Below are positions 8,305-17,564 of a stretch of 64,000 nucleotides of DNA, in pieces; the stretch's first letter is position 1; every line of letters starts with the position of its first letter. The notes under the pieces were generated by a model. That model ran no database searches and was not told the origin of the DNA. It saw nothing but the letters and a program-made list of their open reading frames with translations. The translations under genes were made by a program, and so were the position numbers. The DNA comes from Pseudomonadota bacterium (GTDB lineage Bacteria > Pseudomonadota > Gammaproteobacteria > Steroidobacterales > Steroidobacteraceae), in NCBI GenBank assembly GCA_021805865.1, contig JAJZDX010000006.1, positions 1 to 64,000 of the forward strand, written 5' to 3'.

Positions 8305-9291
8305 TCAGGTGCGCAATGCGGGCAGCAATCGCTCCGCATTGCCGTGCCGGATGGCGCTCAGCGTCGCGGGATCGAGACGGTTGCCGGCCAGTTCGGCAAG
8401 CTGTGGTGTCGCGGAAACGAACGGGAAGTCGGTGCCGAACAGAATCCTTTCGGGCCCGGCAAAGGCCAGCAGCGGCTGCAGCGCGTATTGATTAGTCACG
8501 CTCGCCGTGTCGAAGTTGAGCCGGCGCAGCTCCGCCATCGGGCCTTCAGGCAGCAACGCCGCGAGATCGGGCCGCGCCTTTGCCCATTGGCTCAGCCGAT
8601 CCGCCAGGTAAGGGATGACGCCGCCGCCGTGGGAGAAGATCCATGAAATGTTGCGGAACCCGGACAGGGACCCGGTGTAAAGGAGACTCGCAATCGTGCG
8701 GGTCGTGTCGAACGGGAATTCCAGAAATGCCGGCGCAAGCTGCGGAACGAGCTGCTGGCAGCAGCTCGCCGCAGTCGGATGCACATAGACAGTTGCCCGC
8801 CGACGATCGAGTTCCTGCAGCACGGGCCGGAACTGCGGATCGCCAAGATATCTGTCGTCGTAGTTGCTCAGCAACAGCACGCCAAGCGCACCGGCCGCGA
8901 GCGCGTGATCGAGCTCGTCGATCGAGCCCGCGACGTCCGGCATCGGCAACGTGGCAAACACCTGAAAGCGTCCGGGGTGAGCGCGTGCCAGCTGTCGCGA
9001 ATAGTCATTCGAGAGCCGCGCCAGTTCGCGCGCCTGCCTGACATTACCGAACGAGATCGGCGATGGCATGGACAGCACCGCCGTTCTGACGCCGCCCGCA
9101 TCCATGTCCGCCAGCGATTTTTCCGGTGTCCATTGCAGTACCTGCTGGAAGCCGGGGGCGCGTTTGCTGACCTCATTGCTGTTCTGCGCCAGATACGCCG
9201 GCGGCAAAACGTGATGATGCACGTCGATGACGTCTGCTCCGGCGCCGGTCTCTCGCCGGCCTGGAGGCGGATGCTGGTGCCCAGAGCTCAA
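8305..9291 (-). CDS. Amidohydrolase-2 family protein (decarboxylase/hydrolase-like)
   Basis: A 328-residue metal-dependent TIM barrel of the amidohydrolase-2 group that includes ACMSD and gamma-resorcylate decarboxylase. The N-terminal metal motif is VIDVHHHVLPP, the later His lies in WIFSHGGGVIPYLADRL, and the conserved Asp is in ILFGTDFPFV. The start is a TTG at 9291 preceded by GGAGAAGG at good spacing; no ATG fits. It diverges from the molybdenum hydroxylase operon, and the TAGA-N8-TCTA operator at 9358-9375 lies between the two starts, so both may respond to the same signal. Likely role: decarboxylation or ring/lactone hydrolysis of a phenolic acid from the aglycone. The exact reaction is not readable. 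Confidence 0.82.
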   Translation of the reverse strand: MSSGHQHPPPGRRETGAGADVIDVHHHVLPPAYLAQNSNEVSKRAPGFQQVLQWTPEKSLADMDAGGVRTAVLSMPSPISFGNVRQARELARLSNDYSRQLARAHPGRFQVFATLPMPDVAGSIDELDHALAAGALGVLLLSNYDDRYLGDPQFRPVLQELDRRRATVYVHPTAASCCQQLVPQLAPAFLEFPFDTTRTIASLLYTGSLSGFRNISWIFSHGGGVIPYLADRLSQWAKARPDLAALLPEGPMAELRRLNFDTASVTNQYALQPLLAFAGPERILFGTDFPFVSATPQLAELAGNRLDPATLSAIRHGNAERLLPALRT

Positions 9292-9357
9292 CTGTGCCTT
9301 CTCCGTTGGTCAATGAACGGGCGGAGACCGACGTCCGGTGGAACCGGAGCTTGCATT

Positions 9358-9375
9358 TTAGAATAATACCTCTAA
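9358..9375. promoter_or_regulatory. Operator of the TAGA-N8-TCTA family, site 1
   Basis: TTAGA at 9358-9362 and TCTAA at 9371-9375 form a perfect 5-bp dyad with an 8-base spacer. It lies between the divergent amidohydrolase (8305-9291) and molybdenum hydroxylase (9409) genes, 34 bases before the latter's start. The same palindrome occurs before six other operons in this window. Confidence 0.65.
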
Positions 9376-9408
9376 TATGTGAGGCCGGCAAGGGGTCGAA
9401 CACTGCGC

Positions 9409-9984
9409 ATGAACGACGGGCACTCGCTCGCACCGGAAAGCCGTCCCGCTATGACTGCAGCCAGGCCGCTGCGGGCGGATGGCGAGTCACGCGAAGCAGT
9501 GCCGGATATCCGTCCGACCGTCACAACGCGATTTGCCGTCAATGGCCGGTTTCATGCCGTTGAGCATGATGTGCGCGTGACGCTGCTCGATCTGTTACGC
9601 GAGCGGTTGGGACTCACCGGGACCAAGAAAGGCTGCGATCACGGCCAGTGCGGTGCCTGCACGGTGCATGTGAACGGTGAAGCGGTTCTCTCCTGCCTGA
9701 CGCTTGCCGCGTCGCTCGAGGATGTTGTGGTGACCACAATCGAAGGTGTGGGTTCGCCGGAGAAGCTTCACCCGATGCAACAGGCCTTCATCGATCATGA
9801 CGCGCTGCAGTGCGGTTATTGCACTCCCGGTCAGATCATGGCGGCCATCGCCTGCGTTCGCGACGGAGGCGCAAGGGACGCGTCATCGGTGCGTGAATGG
9901 ATGAGCGGCACCCTGTGCCGGTGTGCCGCCTATCCGCAGATTGCCAGCGCAGTGCTGGACGCCGCCGGAAAAATGGTGGACTGA
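9409..9984 (+). CDS. Molybdenum hydroxylase, [2Fe-2S] subunit (PaoA/YagT-like)
   Basis: A 191-residue iron-sulfur subunit of a xanthine-dehydrogenase-family enzyme. The plant-ferredoxin-type cluster is seen in CDHGQCGACTVHVNGEAVLSC-type spacing, and the second cluster in QCGYCTPGQ and CRCAAY. It passes electrons from the molybdopterin subunit to FAD. ATG 9409 is taken as start; ATG 9451 is possible. No twin-arginine motif is visible, unlike periplasmic PaoA, so a cytoplasmic complex is more likely. The FAD subunit gene follows after 4 bases, then the large subunit gene overlapping it, giving the full three-gene operon. Confidence 0.92.
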   Translation: MNDGHSLAPESRPAMTAARPLRADGESREAVPDIRPTVTTRFAVNGRFHAVEHDVRVTLLDLLRERLGLTGTKKGCDHGQCGACTVHVNGEAVLSCLTLAASLEDVVVTTIEGVGSPEKLHPMQQAFIDHDALQCGYCTPGQIMAAIACVRDGGARDASSVREWMSGTLCRCAAYPQIASAVLDAAGKMVD

Positions 9985-9988
9985 GCCC

Positions 9989-10996
9989 ATGCGGCCGGTC
10001 GCCTACAGTCGCCCGCGGACCCCGGAGGAGGCGATCGATCTGCTCGTGGGAGCCGGCGGAGCCGCGATGCCGCTGTTCGGCGGCACCACGCTGCTCGATC
10101 TGGCAAAGCTGGAAGTGCTGACGCCCGCGCGACTCGTAGACCTGCGGGCGTTGCGCCCGGATTATCGTGCGATCTCGCGTGACTCGGACGGAATCATCAG
10201 CATCGGCGGTCTCGCGACCATGGCGGAGGTCGCCCGCCATCCGCTGCTGCGTCGCGAGGTCCCGGCTATCGTCGCGGCTCTGGACCAGGCGGCAAGCCCG
10301 CAGCTGCGCAACATGGCGAGCATCGCCGGGAATGTGCTGCAGCGCACGCGCTGCCCTTATTATCGCGACATCAGCTGGAGTCGCTGCAATCGCCGTATAC
10401 CGGGAAGCGGCTGTCAGGCGCTTGCCGGAATTGCAACGTCGCACGCCGTGCTCGGCACCAGCGATGCATGCATGGCGAGCTATCCGGGCGACCTCGCGCC
10501 GGTGCTGGCGGCGCTGGAGGCGAGCGCCGTGGTCATGGGAGGCGGTGGCAGACGGTCTGTGCCCATCGACGGGCTGCACCGGCTGCCGGGCGCGACGCCG
10601 CAATGTGAGACGGTCCTCGCGCCGGGCGAACTGATCCTCGCTGTCCGGGTACCGCACTTCGCCTGCCTGAAGCGCTCCACTTTTGTGAAATTGCGCAACC
10701 GGGCTGCGTATGAGTTTGCCGAGGCATCGGCGATGGTCGCGCTGGATCTCGAGGGTGGTGTCGTACGCGACGCGCGCGTGGGACTCGGCGGCGTCGCAAC
10801 CGTGCCGTGGCGATCGCGCGCGGCAGAGGCCAGGCTGGTGGGCATGCGCCCGGTGGATGCGGCAATGGACGCAGCGAACGCTGCGTTTCGGGAGGCAGTC
10901 GTGCGGTCCGATACGGCGTATAAAGTCGAAATGGGCAAGCGAGCCCTCGTCGCGGCCATTCGCCAGGCGGTCGCCATGGACATTGCCGATGACTGA
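9989..10996 (+). CDS. Molybdenum hydroxylase, FAD subunit with extra Fe-S loop (PaoB/YagS-like)
   Basis: A 335-residue FAD-binding subunit of the CO-dehydrogenase-medium family. The flavin motif area reads FGGTTLLD and QLRNMASIAGNV. After it comes a Cys-rich loop, RCPYYRDISWSRCN and GSGCQALAG, then SDACMASYPGDLAP; in E. coli PaoB the equivalent loop carries a [4Fe-4S] cluster, so this belongs to the PaoABC-type aldehyde oxidoreductase branch. ATG 9989 follows the previous stop by four bases. Its last codons overlap the start of the large subunit gene by 8 bases. The complex likely oxidises an aromatic aldehyde or hydroxylates a heteroaromatic or phenolic ring; the substrate cannot be told. 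Confidence 0.9.
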   Translation: MRPVAYSRPRTPEEAIDLLVGAGGAAMPLFGGTTLLDLAKLEVLTPARLVDLRALRPDYRAISRDSDGIISIGGLATMAEVARHPLLRREVPAIVAALDQAASPQLRNMASIAGNVLQRTRCPYYRDISWSRCNRRIPGSGCQALAGIATSHAVLGTSDACMASYPGDLAPVLAALEASAVVMGGGGRRSVPIDGLHRLPGATPQCETVLAPGELILAVRVPHFACLKRSTFVKLRNRAAYEFAEASAMVALDLEGGVVRDARVGLGGVATVPWRSRAAEARLVGMRPVDAAMDAANAAFREAVVRSDTAYKVEMGKRALVAAIRQAVAMDIADD

Positions 10997-13241
10997 GCCG
11001 TCTTCCGCCAGGATCGGTGAGCCGCTGCCCCGTGTCGATGCGCTCGCGAAGGTCACGGGAATGGCGCTCTTCCCTTCCGATGTTCCTGCACCGGAAACCG
11101 CCTACGCGGTCCTGCTGACCTCGACGATCGCACTCGGCCGCATCGTCCGGATCGACAGTAGCGCAGCCGAGACGGTGCCCGGTTTTCTCCTGCTGCTCAG
11201 TCACGAGAATGTGGCGGGCTGCATCAAGACTCCGCACGCATTCGCCGGACTTTCCACCACGACGGTGGAGAGCGTTCAGGTCATGCACGATGGCCAGATC
11301 GTCGGCCTGATCGTTGCGCAAAGCTACGAAGGCGCCTGCGAGGCGGCCGCGTGCGTGCGCATCGATTACGAGCCATCGAGCGCGGCGGCCGGCTTCGATT
11401 CGCCGGGTGTGCAGCGGCGGCGCGTCAAGGAGGCCAATGCGCGCCACCAGGATCCGCGGATAGGAGACGCCGATGCGGCTTATGTGTCCGCCCCGGTCCG
11501 CATTGCCGCGGACTACGCGACGCCGACGCAGCATCACAATTCGATCGAATTGCTCACTACCACCTGCTGGTGGGAAGGGGATCGGCTGACGGTGCACGAG
11601 CCGAGCCAGTTCGTACTCGATCGCAGATACCTGGCGGACTGCTTTGGGATTCCGGTCGAGCACATTCGGGTCGTATCACGCTTCTGTGGTGGAGGATTCG
11701 GCGGCAAGACCTCCGGTACGCCGCGCACCGCGCTGTGCGCGCTCGCGGCGAGGCGGCTCAACCGACCGGTCAAGCTCGTCGCGCGCCGAGAGCAGGCGTT
11801 CACCATCAACACCTACCGGGCGGAAACGCGCCACCATGTCCGTCTGGCGGCGCATCACGATGGCCGTCTGCTCGCGTTGATCCACGAAGGCATGGAGATT
11901 ACGTCGCGGCCCTCGACCTACAGCGTCGCGGGGACGGAAGTCACGGCACGCATGTACGCATGCGCCAATATCCGCACCGAGGTCTCGATCGTCCACGCGG
12001 ATCGCAATACACCGGGATTCATGCGGTGCCCGGCTGAGCTGCCCTACATGTTCGCGCTGGAAAGTGCGATGGACGAGCTTGCGCACGCGCTGCACATGGA
12101 TCCGATTGAGCTACGCCGTCGCAACGATACCGACCGGGATCCGATCGACGGGCGTGCCTACTCCTCCCGGTCGTTGATGCGCTGCTTCGATGAAGGGGCA
12201 CGCCAATTCGGGTGGAGCGACCGACCGGCGCAACCCGGTACGCACAGGATGGGGGAATGGCGAGTCGGATACGGCTGCGCTGCGGCCTCCTATCCGGCTG
12301 TCCTGGGTGCATCCGCGGCGCGGGTTTCTCTGGACGGTGAAGCACGCGCACGCGTGCAGCTCGCATTCCACGAGATCGGCAATGGCGCGTACACCGTCAT
12401 CGCTCAGGCTGCGGCGGCGGCACTGGGGCTTCCCCTTGCCAGCGTCGAGGTCGAGCTCGGCGACACCCGGCTTCCACCGAGCAACATCGCCGCAGCTTCA
12501 AACGGTACCGCAACGACATGCAATGCGGTTACCCGCGCCTGCGCGATGATCCGCGATCGGCTGCTCGAAGCGGCGCGGCAGGATCCGCTCTTTGGAACGG
12601 ATCCGTCGCTACAGGCGGCTCAGCTGATGGATGGATGCCTCGTGGCCGGCGGAGCAAGGCTGCCGATCGCCTCGCTCGTAGAACGCATCGGCGGGCTGGT
12701 GGACGCGGAAGGTGCCTACATCGTTCCGGATGCCCCGCCCGGTGCGATCGAGCGGCTTCGCCAAGGCATCCCGGCGTTCGGCGGCGGCGTGCACGGCAGA
12801 ACGCACGTCGCCCTGTCTCTCGGAGCGCATTTTGTGCAGGTGCACGTTCACGTGCTGACCGGCGAGATCAGGGTTCCGCGTGTGCTGGGCGTTTTTGCCG
12901 CAGGCACCATCATGAACCGACGTACGGCCGCCAGCCAACTCACGGGCGGCATGATTTGGGGCATGGGCAGCGCCCTGCACGAAGCGACCATCGTCGACCC
13001 GGGTTCGGCCCGCTATATCAACCGATCATTCGCCGATTACCTCATTCCGGTCAATGCTGACGTGCCGTCCGTCACGGCGATATTGCTAGAGGAGCGGGAT
13101 GAGGTGATCAACCCGATGGGGATCAAGGGCGTGGGTGAGCTCGGACCGAGCGGCATGAACGCGGCGATCGCCAATGCCATCTTCAACGCGACCGGACGGC
13201 GGCTGCGCTCACTACCGATCCTGCCGCGGCATCTGATCTAG
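10989..13241 (+). CDS. Molybdenum hydroxylase, molybdopterin-binding large subunit (PaoC/YagR-like)
   Basis: A 750-residue catalytic subunit, which is the usual length for the PaoC branch. It carries GGGFGGK (molybdopterin loop) at roughly residues 236-242, the C-terminal cofactor region MNRRTAASQLTGGMIWGMG, and GIKGVGELG with the Glu that acts as base in this family. The ATG at 10989 overlaps the FAD-subunit stop, implying translational coupling. It takes hydride and water oxygen chemistry at Mo and should need the MCD or Moco maturation factor of the XdhC type, which is not encoded in the window. Its operon is preceded by TAGA-N8-TCTA site 1, connecting it to the deglycosidase/F420 regulon. 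Confidence 0.92.
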   Translation: MTEPSSARIGEPLPRVDALAKVTGMALFPSDVPAPETAYAVLLTSTIALGRIVRIDSSAAETVPGFLLLLSHENVAGCIKTPHAFAGLSTTTVESVQVMHDGQIVGLIVAQSYEGACEAAACVRIDYEPSSAAAGFDSPGVQRRRVKEANARHQDPRIGDADAAYVSAPVRIAADYATPTQHHNSIELLTTTCWWEGDRLTVHEPSQFVLDRRYLADCFGIPVEHIRVVSRFCGGGFGGKTSGTPRTALCALAARRLNRPVKLVARREQAFTINTYRAETRHHVRLAAHHDGRLLALIHEGMEITSRPSTYSVAGTEVTARMYACANIRTEVSIVHADRNTPGFMRCPAELPYMFALESAMDELAHALHMDPIELRRRNDTDRDPIDGRAYSSRSLMRCFDEGARQFGWSDRPAQPGTHRMGEWRVGYGCAAASYPAVLGASAARVSLDGEARARVQLAFHEIGNGAYTVIAQAAAAALGLPLASVEVELGDTRLPPSNIAAASNGTATTCNAVTRACAMIRDRLLEAARQDPLFGTDPSLQAAQLMDGCLVAGGARLPIASLVERIGGLVDAEGAYIVPDAPPGAIERLRQGIPAFGGGVHGRTHVALSLGAHFVQVHVHVLTGEIRVPRVLGVFAAGTIMNRRTAASQLTGGMIWGMGSALHEATIVDPGSARYINRSFADYLIPVNADVPSVTAILLEERDEVINPMGIKGVGELGPSGMNAAIANAIFNATGRRLRSLPILPRHLI

Positions 13242-13567
13242 TCCTGCCGTCAGCCTCGTCGAGAGATCGGGCCACGCCCGGCGGCCGTTGCGGTAGCCCT
13301 CGTGCGGGAGGTGTCATGGCCTCCGGTCGGCGCTTCGCGGCTGCGTTGCCGAAGAAGGCGACTTCGGCGCGTACGTTGGAAGGAACACGCGATCCAGAAG
13401 CCTGGACGTCATCACGGCGGGACAACGATCGACGATGCGTATCGCAGCGGATCACCCATCAGCAGTGCTCGCGCTGAAGCAAACGGGAATGCCGGGTGTC
13501 GCGCGAGTTGGCCCATGCGGGTCGTCGTGACCGCCGCTGAATCGCAGCGGGTGAGCCCGGATTCGCA

Positions 13568-13585
13568 TCAGAATGTTGATTCTAA
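13568..13585. promoter_or_regulatory. Operator of the TAGA-N8-TCTA family, site 2
   Basis: TCAGA at 13568-13572 and TCTAA at 13581-13585 with an 8-base spacer; one half-site base differs from the consensus (CAGA for TAGA). It is 59 bases before the ATG of the amidohydrolase gene at 13644. The surrounding gap 13242-13643 holds no gene that I can recognise. Confidence 0.55.
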
Positions 13586-13643
13586 TCGGAAGGCGCGCTA
13601 GGCTCAGATGCTGGCATCCGAAGATCCGGGGGGAGCCGCCACC

Positions 13644-14783
13644 ATGAACATGGCGCCAGATACACACTCGAAGACTGCCCGACGGCCCGCGCGGCGAATA
13701 GCGGTTGAGGAGGGCTTCACGCTGCCGGAGATTTGGACAGCGGCCCGGCGTGTGCTGGGTGGTCATCTGGGCGAGGAGCCGGGCGAAGCATTCGTTTTCG
13801 GGCTGACTGCGCCGGCACCCCGCTCAGGGCGGGCTGGGCCGCCCCCATGGCTGGCGGTCCTGACGGATCTCGATGACCGCCGGCTTGCGGACATGGATGC
13901 ATCGGGTATCGACCTGCAGCTGCTGCTGCTGGCCTCCCCTGGAGTACAGATCTTCGATGCCGGAGAGGCGCGAGAGCTGGCGATGCTGGCCAATGACCGG
14001 CTCGCCTCGGCCATCGCACGGCATCCGACCCGATTTGCCGGCCTGGCGGCAATTCCTCCTCAGGATCCGGTGTTTGCAGCGGCGGAGCTCGAGCGCGCCG
14101 TGCGCACCCTCGGTCTGCGTGGCGCGGTGATCAACTCCCATACGGGTGGCGAGTATCTCGATGGCGAGCGCTTCGAGCCGATTCTGGACACGGCCGAGCG
14201 CCTCGACGTGCCGATCTATATCCATCCGCGGGCGCCTTCGCCCGCGATGGTGGCTCCTTACCTCGACCAGGGCCTGGTCGGGGCGATCTGGGGCTACGCG
14301 GTCGAAGTGGGCCTGCACGCGTTGCGCTTGATCTTCAGCGGCACTCTCGATCGCCATCCACGGTTGCGTCTGGTCATCGGTCACATGGGTGAGGGCATTC
14401 CGTTCTTTCTCGACCGCATCGACACCCATCACGGTTACGGCGGCGGCTGGGGCCACCGATCCCGTCCGCTGCAACGTCGGCCGAGCGAGTACTTCCGGGA
14501 GCACTTCTGTATCACCACCAGCGGCATGAACTGGGCACCGGCGCTGCGTCTCGCAATCGACACGCTGGGCATCGAGCGCGTGCTGTTCGCGGCAGATTAC
14601 CCATTCGAGGACACGAAGGCAGCGGTCGAGCGCATCAGCGCGTTTGCGCTGTCGGATTCCGAGCGAGCGGCAATCGAGGCGGACAATGCGAGTCGCGTTT
14701 TCCGGCTACCCGCGGTTGCCTGCCCGGATATCCCCGGCTCTCGTGCGGAAAGTCAGGACACGGCAACCGATGGTCGCGCCTGA
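13644..14783 (+). CDS. Amidohydrolase-2 family decarboxylase-like protein
   Basis: A 379-residue protein related to gamma-resorcylate and 5-carboxyvanillate decarboxylases. The start region IAVEEGFTLPE replaces the usual IA-EEHF, so the first metal-ligand His of the family appears to be Gly here. Later metal or active-site elements are present: PIYIHPRAPS, LVIGHMGEGIPFFLDRID and VLFAADYPFED. ATG 13644 is chosen because GGGGGGAG precedes it. The protein is a paralogue in superfamily terms of the one at 8305-9291 but not a close copy. It probably removes a carboxylate from a hydroxybenzoate derived from the aglycone, or uses a different metal set if the missing His matters. Confidence 0.85.
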   Translation: MNMAPDTHSKTARRPARRIAVEEGFTLPEIWTAARRVLGGHLGEEPGEAFVFGLTAPAPRSGRAGPPPWLAVLTDLDDRRLADMDASGIDLQLLLLASPGVQIFDAGEARELAMLANDRLASAIARHPTRFAGLAAIPPQDPVFAAAELERAVRTLGLRGAVINSHTGGEYLDGERFEPILDTAERLDVPIYIHPRAPSPAMVAPYLDQGLVGAIWGYAVEVGLHALRLIFSGTLDRHPRLRLVIGHMGEGIPFFLDRIDTHHGYGGGWGHRSRPLQRRPSEYFREHFCITTSGMNWAPALRLAIDTLGIERVLFAADYPFEDTKAAVERISAFALSDSERAAIEADNASRVFRLPAVACPDIPGSRAESQDTATDGRA

Positions 14784-15048
14784 GTCGGCCCTGACTGTCA
14801 GCGTCGACCGCATGGCCGGGGCCGAGGATGCTGCGGTGGCCGAGGCTGTCGCGGCGTGACGAATCCCGGGGGCGCGATGTGGCGGCACGATTTCCCTGGA
14901 AAGGTGGGGCCGACTGCGGTGGGACATCTGTCCGCGGCCCGGCGCGTCGATGCTACGCCGCGGGATGCGATTCGCGTGCAACGGGCGGTGCCGGGCTCAT
15001 AGGCGCGCGCAGGCAACCTGTAACGACCACGAGATCTAAGGTGCAACC

Positions 15049-16227
15049 ATGCCAACGGAACATCGTCTGCCGTCAATTTCCAGGAGCGAATTGAGCCGGC
15101 GGGTCGAGCTCGTGCGCACGAGGCTGCGGGAACTGGACGCAGGCGCGCTCGTGGTATTCGGGTGCGACAACGATCTAGCTGGATATCTGCGCTGGCTGAC
15201 TGATTCTGCGCTCTTTTACCGTCGCATCGTCGTCGTTCACCGCGATGACCTGATGACCGTCGTGGAGCACGGGGCGGCAGGAGAACACCGCAAGCTGGAT
15301 GGGGAGCAGTCGGGCTACGTGGGCGTGGGCGACGTGTACTCGGTGTCGACCTTTCCCTCGGTGCCCTTCACGCAGGGTTACGAGGCACGCATCGTCGCCG
15401 ACGTGTTGCGCAGGCATGGCTGCCGCCGGATTGCGGTGATCAACGGCGGCGGCATGCCGTCGGGGTTTTTCAATACTCTCGATCAGGACGGCACGATCGA
15501 GGTCATCGACGACAGCGAATTTTTCGACGGCGCCAAGGCCGTAAAGAGCGAGGAAGAACAGACGCGCATTCGCGCGGCGGCGTGCCTTCAGGACGAGGTC
15601 TTCGCCGCGGTGCTTTCCCAGGCCAAGGTCGGCATGCGCGACCTTGAAGTCTCGGCTCTTGGAGAGTACGAGGCCAGGCGACGAGGCGGTCATTTCGGGA
15701 TCATCCTCACGGGCTCGGCTTCACGGGGAATGCCTGCATTCATCCGCGGCGATGAAAACCAGGGTCGGCGCATCCAGGCCGGAGACGCCCTGTCCATTCT
15801 GATCGAGAATGGAAGCCCTGACGGCTATTTTGTCGAGCTGTCGCGCACGATCGTCTTCGGCTCGGCATGGCCCGAGTTGCAGGAGTCTCTCCAAAGGGCG
15901 CGCCGGCTGCAGGAATTTCTCATCGGACTCATGCGGGTGGGAGCGTCCTGCAGGGAGATCGATCGGCGGTATCGAGAGTATACGGCTGCCGAGGGAATCG
16001 CAGCCGATCGACGCCTTTACGCTCATGGACAAGGTTATGACCTGGTGGAACGTCCCCTCATCCGCGAGGACGAGCCAATGACGCTCGCCTCTGGCATGTG
16101 TCTTGCCGTCCACCCACCCGTGGTAGTGGGCACGTCCTTCGCCTCGCTGTGTGACAACGTGCTGGTGACCAGCGGCATGCCGGAGTCGCTGCACTGCACC
16201 GACAAGCGCATTTTCGAAATCGGTTGA
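15049..16227 (+). CDS. M24-family (creatinase/prolidase-like) protein, metal ligands altered
   Basis: A 392-residue pita-bread-fold protein. The N-terminal third is the creatinase/prolidase N domain; the C-terminal domain starts near KSEEEQTRIRAA. In true dimetal M24 peptidases the first ligands come as D-(10)-D in a VDxGxxxxGYxSDxTRT context. Here the stretch is IENGSPDGYFVELSRTIVFG, with Asn and Glu in place of the Asp pair. The His of AHGQGYDLVE is retained. That pattern fits non-metal M24 relatives such as creatinase or ectoine-hydrolase-like enzymes that split C-N bonds. Start ATG 15049 is followed by a normal N domain. Next gene (2-hydroxyacid dehydrogenase) is 277 bases downstream. Confidence 0.8.
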   Translation: MPTEHRLPSISRSELSRRVELVRTRLRELDAGALVVFGCDNDLAGYLRWLTDSALFYRRIVVVHRDDLMTVVEHGAAGEHRKLDGEQSGYVGVGDVYSVSTFPSVPFTQGYEARIVADVLRRHGCRRIAVINGGGMPSGFFNTLDQDGTIEVIDDSEFFDGAKAVKSEEEQTRIRAAACLQDEVFAAVLSQAKVGMRDLEVSALGEYEARRRGGHFGIILTGSASRGMPAFIRGDENQGRRIQAGDALSILIENGSPDGYFVELSRTIVFGSAWPELQESLQRARRLQEFLIGLMRVGASCREIDRRYREYTAAEGIAADRRLYAHGQGYDLVERPLIREDEPMTLASGMCLAVHPPVVVGTSFASLCDNVLVTSGMPESLHCTDKRIFEIG

Positions 16228-16504
16228 CGAAGGCATGCCGAGAGCGTCCATGGGCCGCATCCGCTATCGGTCTTCGGGCACCCAGGAGTCCTGGGGGTGG
16301 CCGGGCACAAGAAGGCTCGATGATGCGCCGGCGATGCCTCGATCGGAGCTCCGGGGCACTTGTCCGGCATCGTCGAAGCCCGCCGCCGGGCTGCGGGTTC
16401 GGGAGACGGCAGGGGCTGCCTGCGCGGTCCCGTTCGATGCGCGCACGATGATGACGGCACGCGGCACAGCATTCCGGGGCGTCAAACGGGAAAGGGTGTA
16501 AATC

Positions 16505-17449
16505 ATGGTTCGCGCGATGTTGATGGTGCCGTCCGACGCGGCAATGACCCGGGATCTGGTCGGCGAGCTTTCCGGACTCGACGGCATCGAGCTGACGACT
16601 GAGCACGATGTCGGCAAGGCGCTGCGGGTCATCCCGGACATCGAAGTGCTGTTCACCTTCTTCGCCGAGCGTCGACTGCTCGAGGCGGCGCGATCGCTGC
16701 GGTGGATACAGGCCCTGATATCCGGTACGGACCGGATCGAGCTCGATGAGGAGGCGGCGCGGCGCATCGCGCTCACCAACGCGCGGGGTTTTCATGGGAC
16801 ACCGGTCTCCGAGGCCGTAATCGCGCTGATGCTGGCACTCGCGCGCGATCTGCCGCGCATCGTCAGGAATCAGGCGGCGCACGCATGGCAACCGTGGAAC
16901 GCGCAACTGCTCGCCGACTCGACGCTGTTGATTGTCGGAGTGGGCGCCATCGCCGCTGCGCTCAGCTTGAAGTGCAAGGCGCTCGGGATGAGAGTCGAAG
17001 GGATCAGTCGTACCGTTCGCGAGGTTGCGGGATTTGACCGCATCCGGCCGCGGGAGGACCTTCGCGATGCGGTGGAGCAGGCGGATTACGTCGTGCTGCT
17101 CGCGCCGGCCGACGCCAGCTCACGCGGAATCATCGGCCGAGAGGTCATCGCGGCAATGAAATCCACGTCGTTCCTGATCAACGTCGCCCGGGGAAGTCTC
17201 GTGGATGATGATGCCCTCATCGACGCATTGCGTCACGGACGCATCGCCGGCGCGGCGCTCGATGCGGTGAACGATGAGCCGCTGGGTCCGGAGCACCGCT
17301 ATTGGGAGGTACCGCGCCTCATTCTGACTCCACATATGGCTGGACGTCACGAAGGATCCATACGAGCGCTCTTTCCGCTGCTGAGAGCCAATTGGCGCCG
17401 CTATCGTGCCGGCGATCTGCAGCACATGGCCAACCTGGTGAACAGATGA
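16505..17449 (+). CDS. D-isomer-specific 2-hydroxyacid dehydrogenase
   Basis: A 314-residue NAD(P)-dependent dehydrogenase of the 2-HADH family, reducing a 2-keto acid or oxidising the hydroxyacid in the cytoplasm. The nucleotide motif reads LLIVGVGAIA, with Ala for the last Gly. The catalytic triad is visible: Arg in NVARGSLVDDDAL, Glu in AVNDEPLGPEHRYW and His in LTPHMAGRHEG. Sequence length is typical. A GGG-rich site with AAAGGG about 10 bases before the ATG serves as ribosome site. It lies in a plus-strand run from the molybdenum hydroxylase to the GH39 gene, so it may handle hydroxy or keto acids from sugar or aglycone breakdown. Confidence 0.88.
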   Translation: MVRAMLMVPSDAAMTRDLVGELSGLDGIELTTEHDVGKALRVIPDIEVLFTFFAERRLLEAARSLRWIQALISGTDRIELDEEAARRIALTNARGFHGTPVSEAVIALMLALARDLPRIVRNQAAHAWQPWNAQLLADSTLLIVGVGAIAAALSLKCKALGMRVEGISRTVREVAGFDRIRPREDLRDAVEQADYVVLLAPADASSRGIIGREVIAAMKSTSFLINVARGSLVDDDALIDALRHGRIAGAALDAVNDEPLGPEHRYWEVPRLILTPHMAGRHEGSIRALFPLLRANWRRYRAGDLQHMANLVNR

Positions 17450-17564
17450 GACACATGTACGACGACGAATTCCGCAGCAATCCGCTCGCGGTCCGGGCTG
17501 TGCCACAGGCGACCTGCGCCGGGTGTCGGGTCGGTTGCGGTTCACCTCAATCGGGTGCGGGCCC

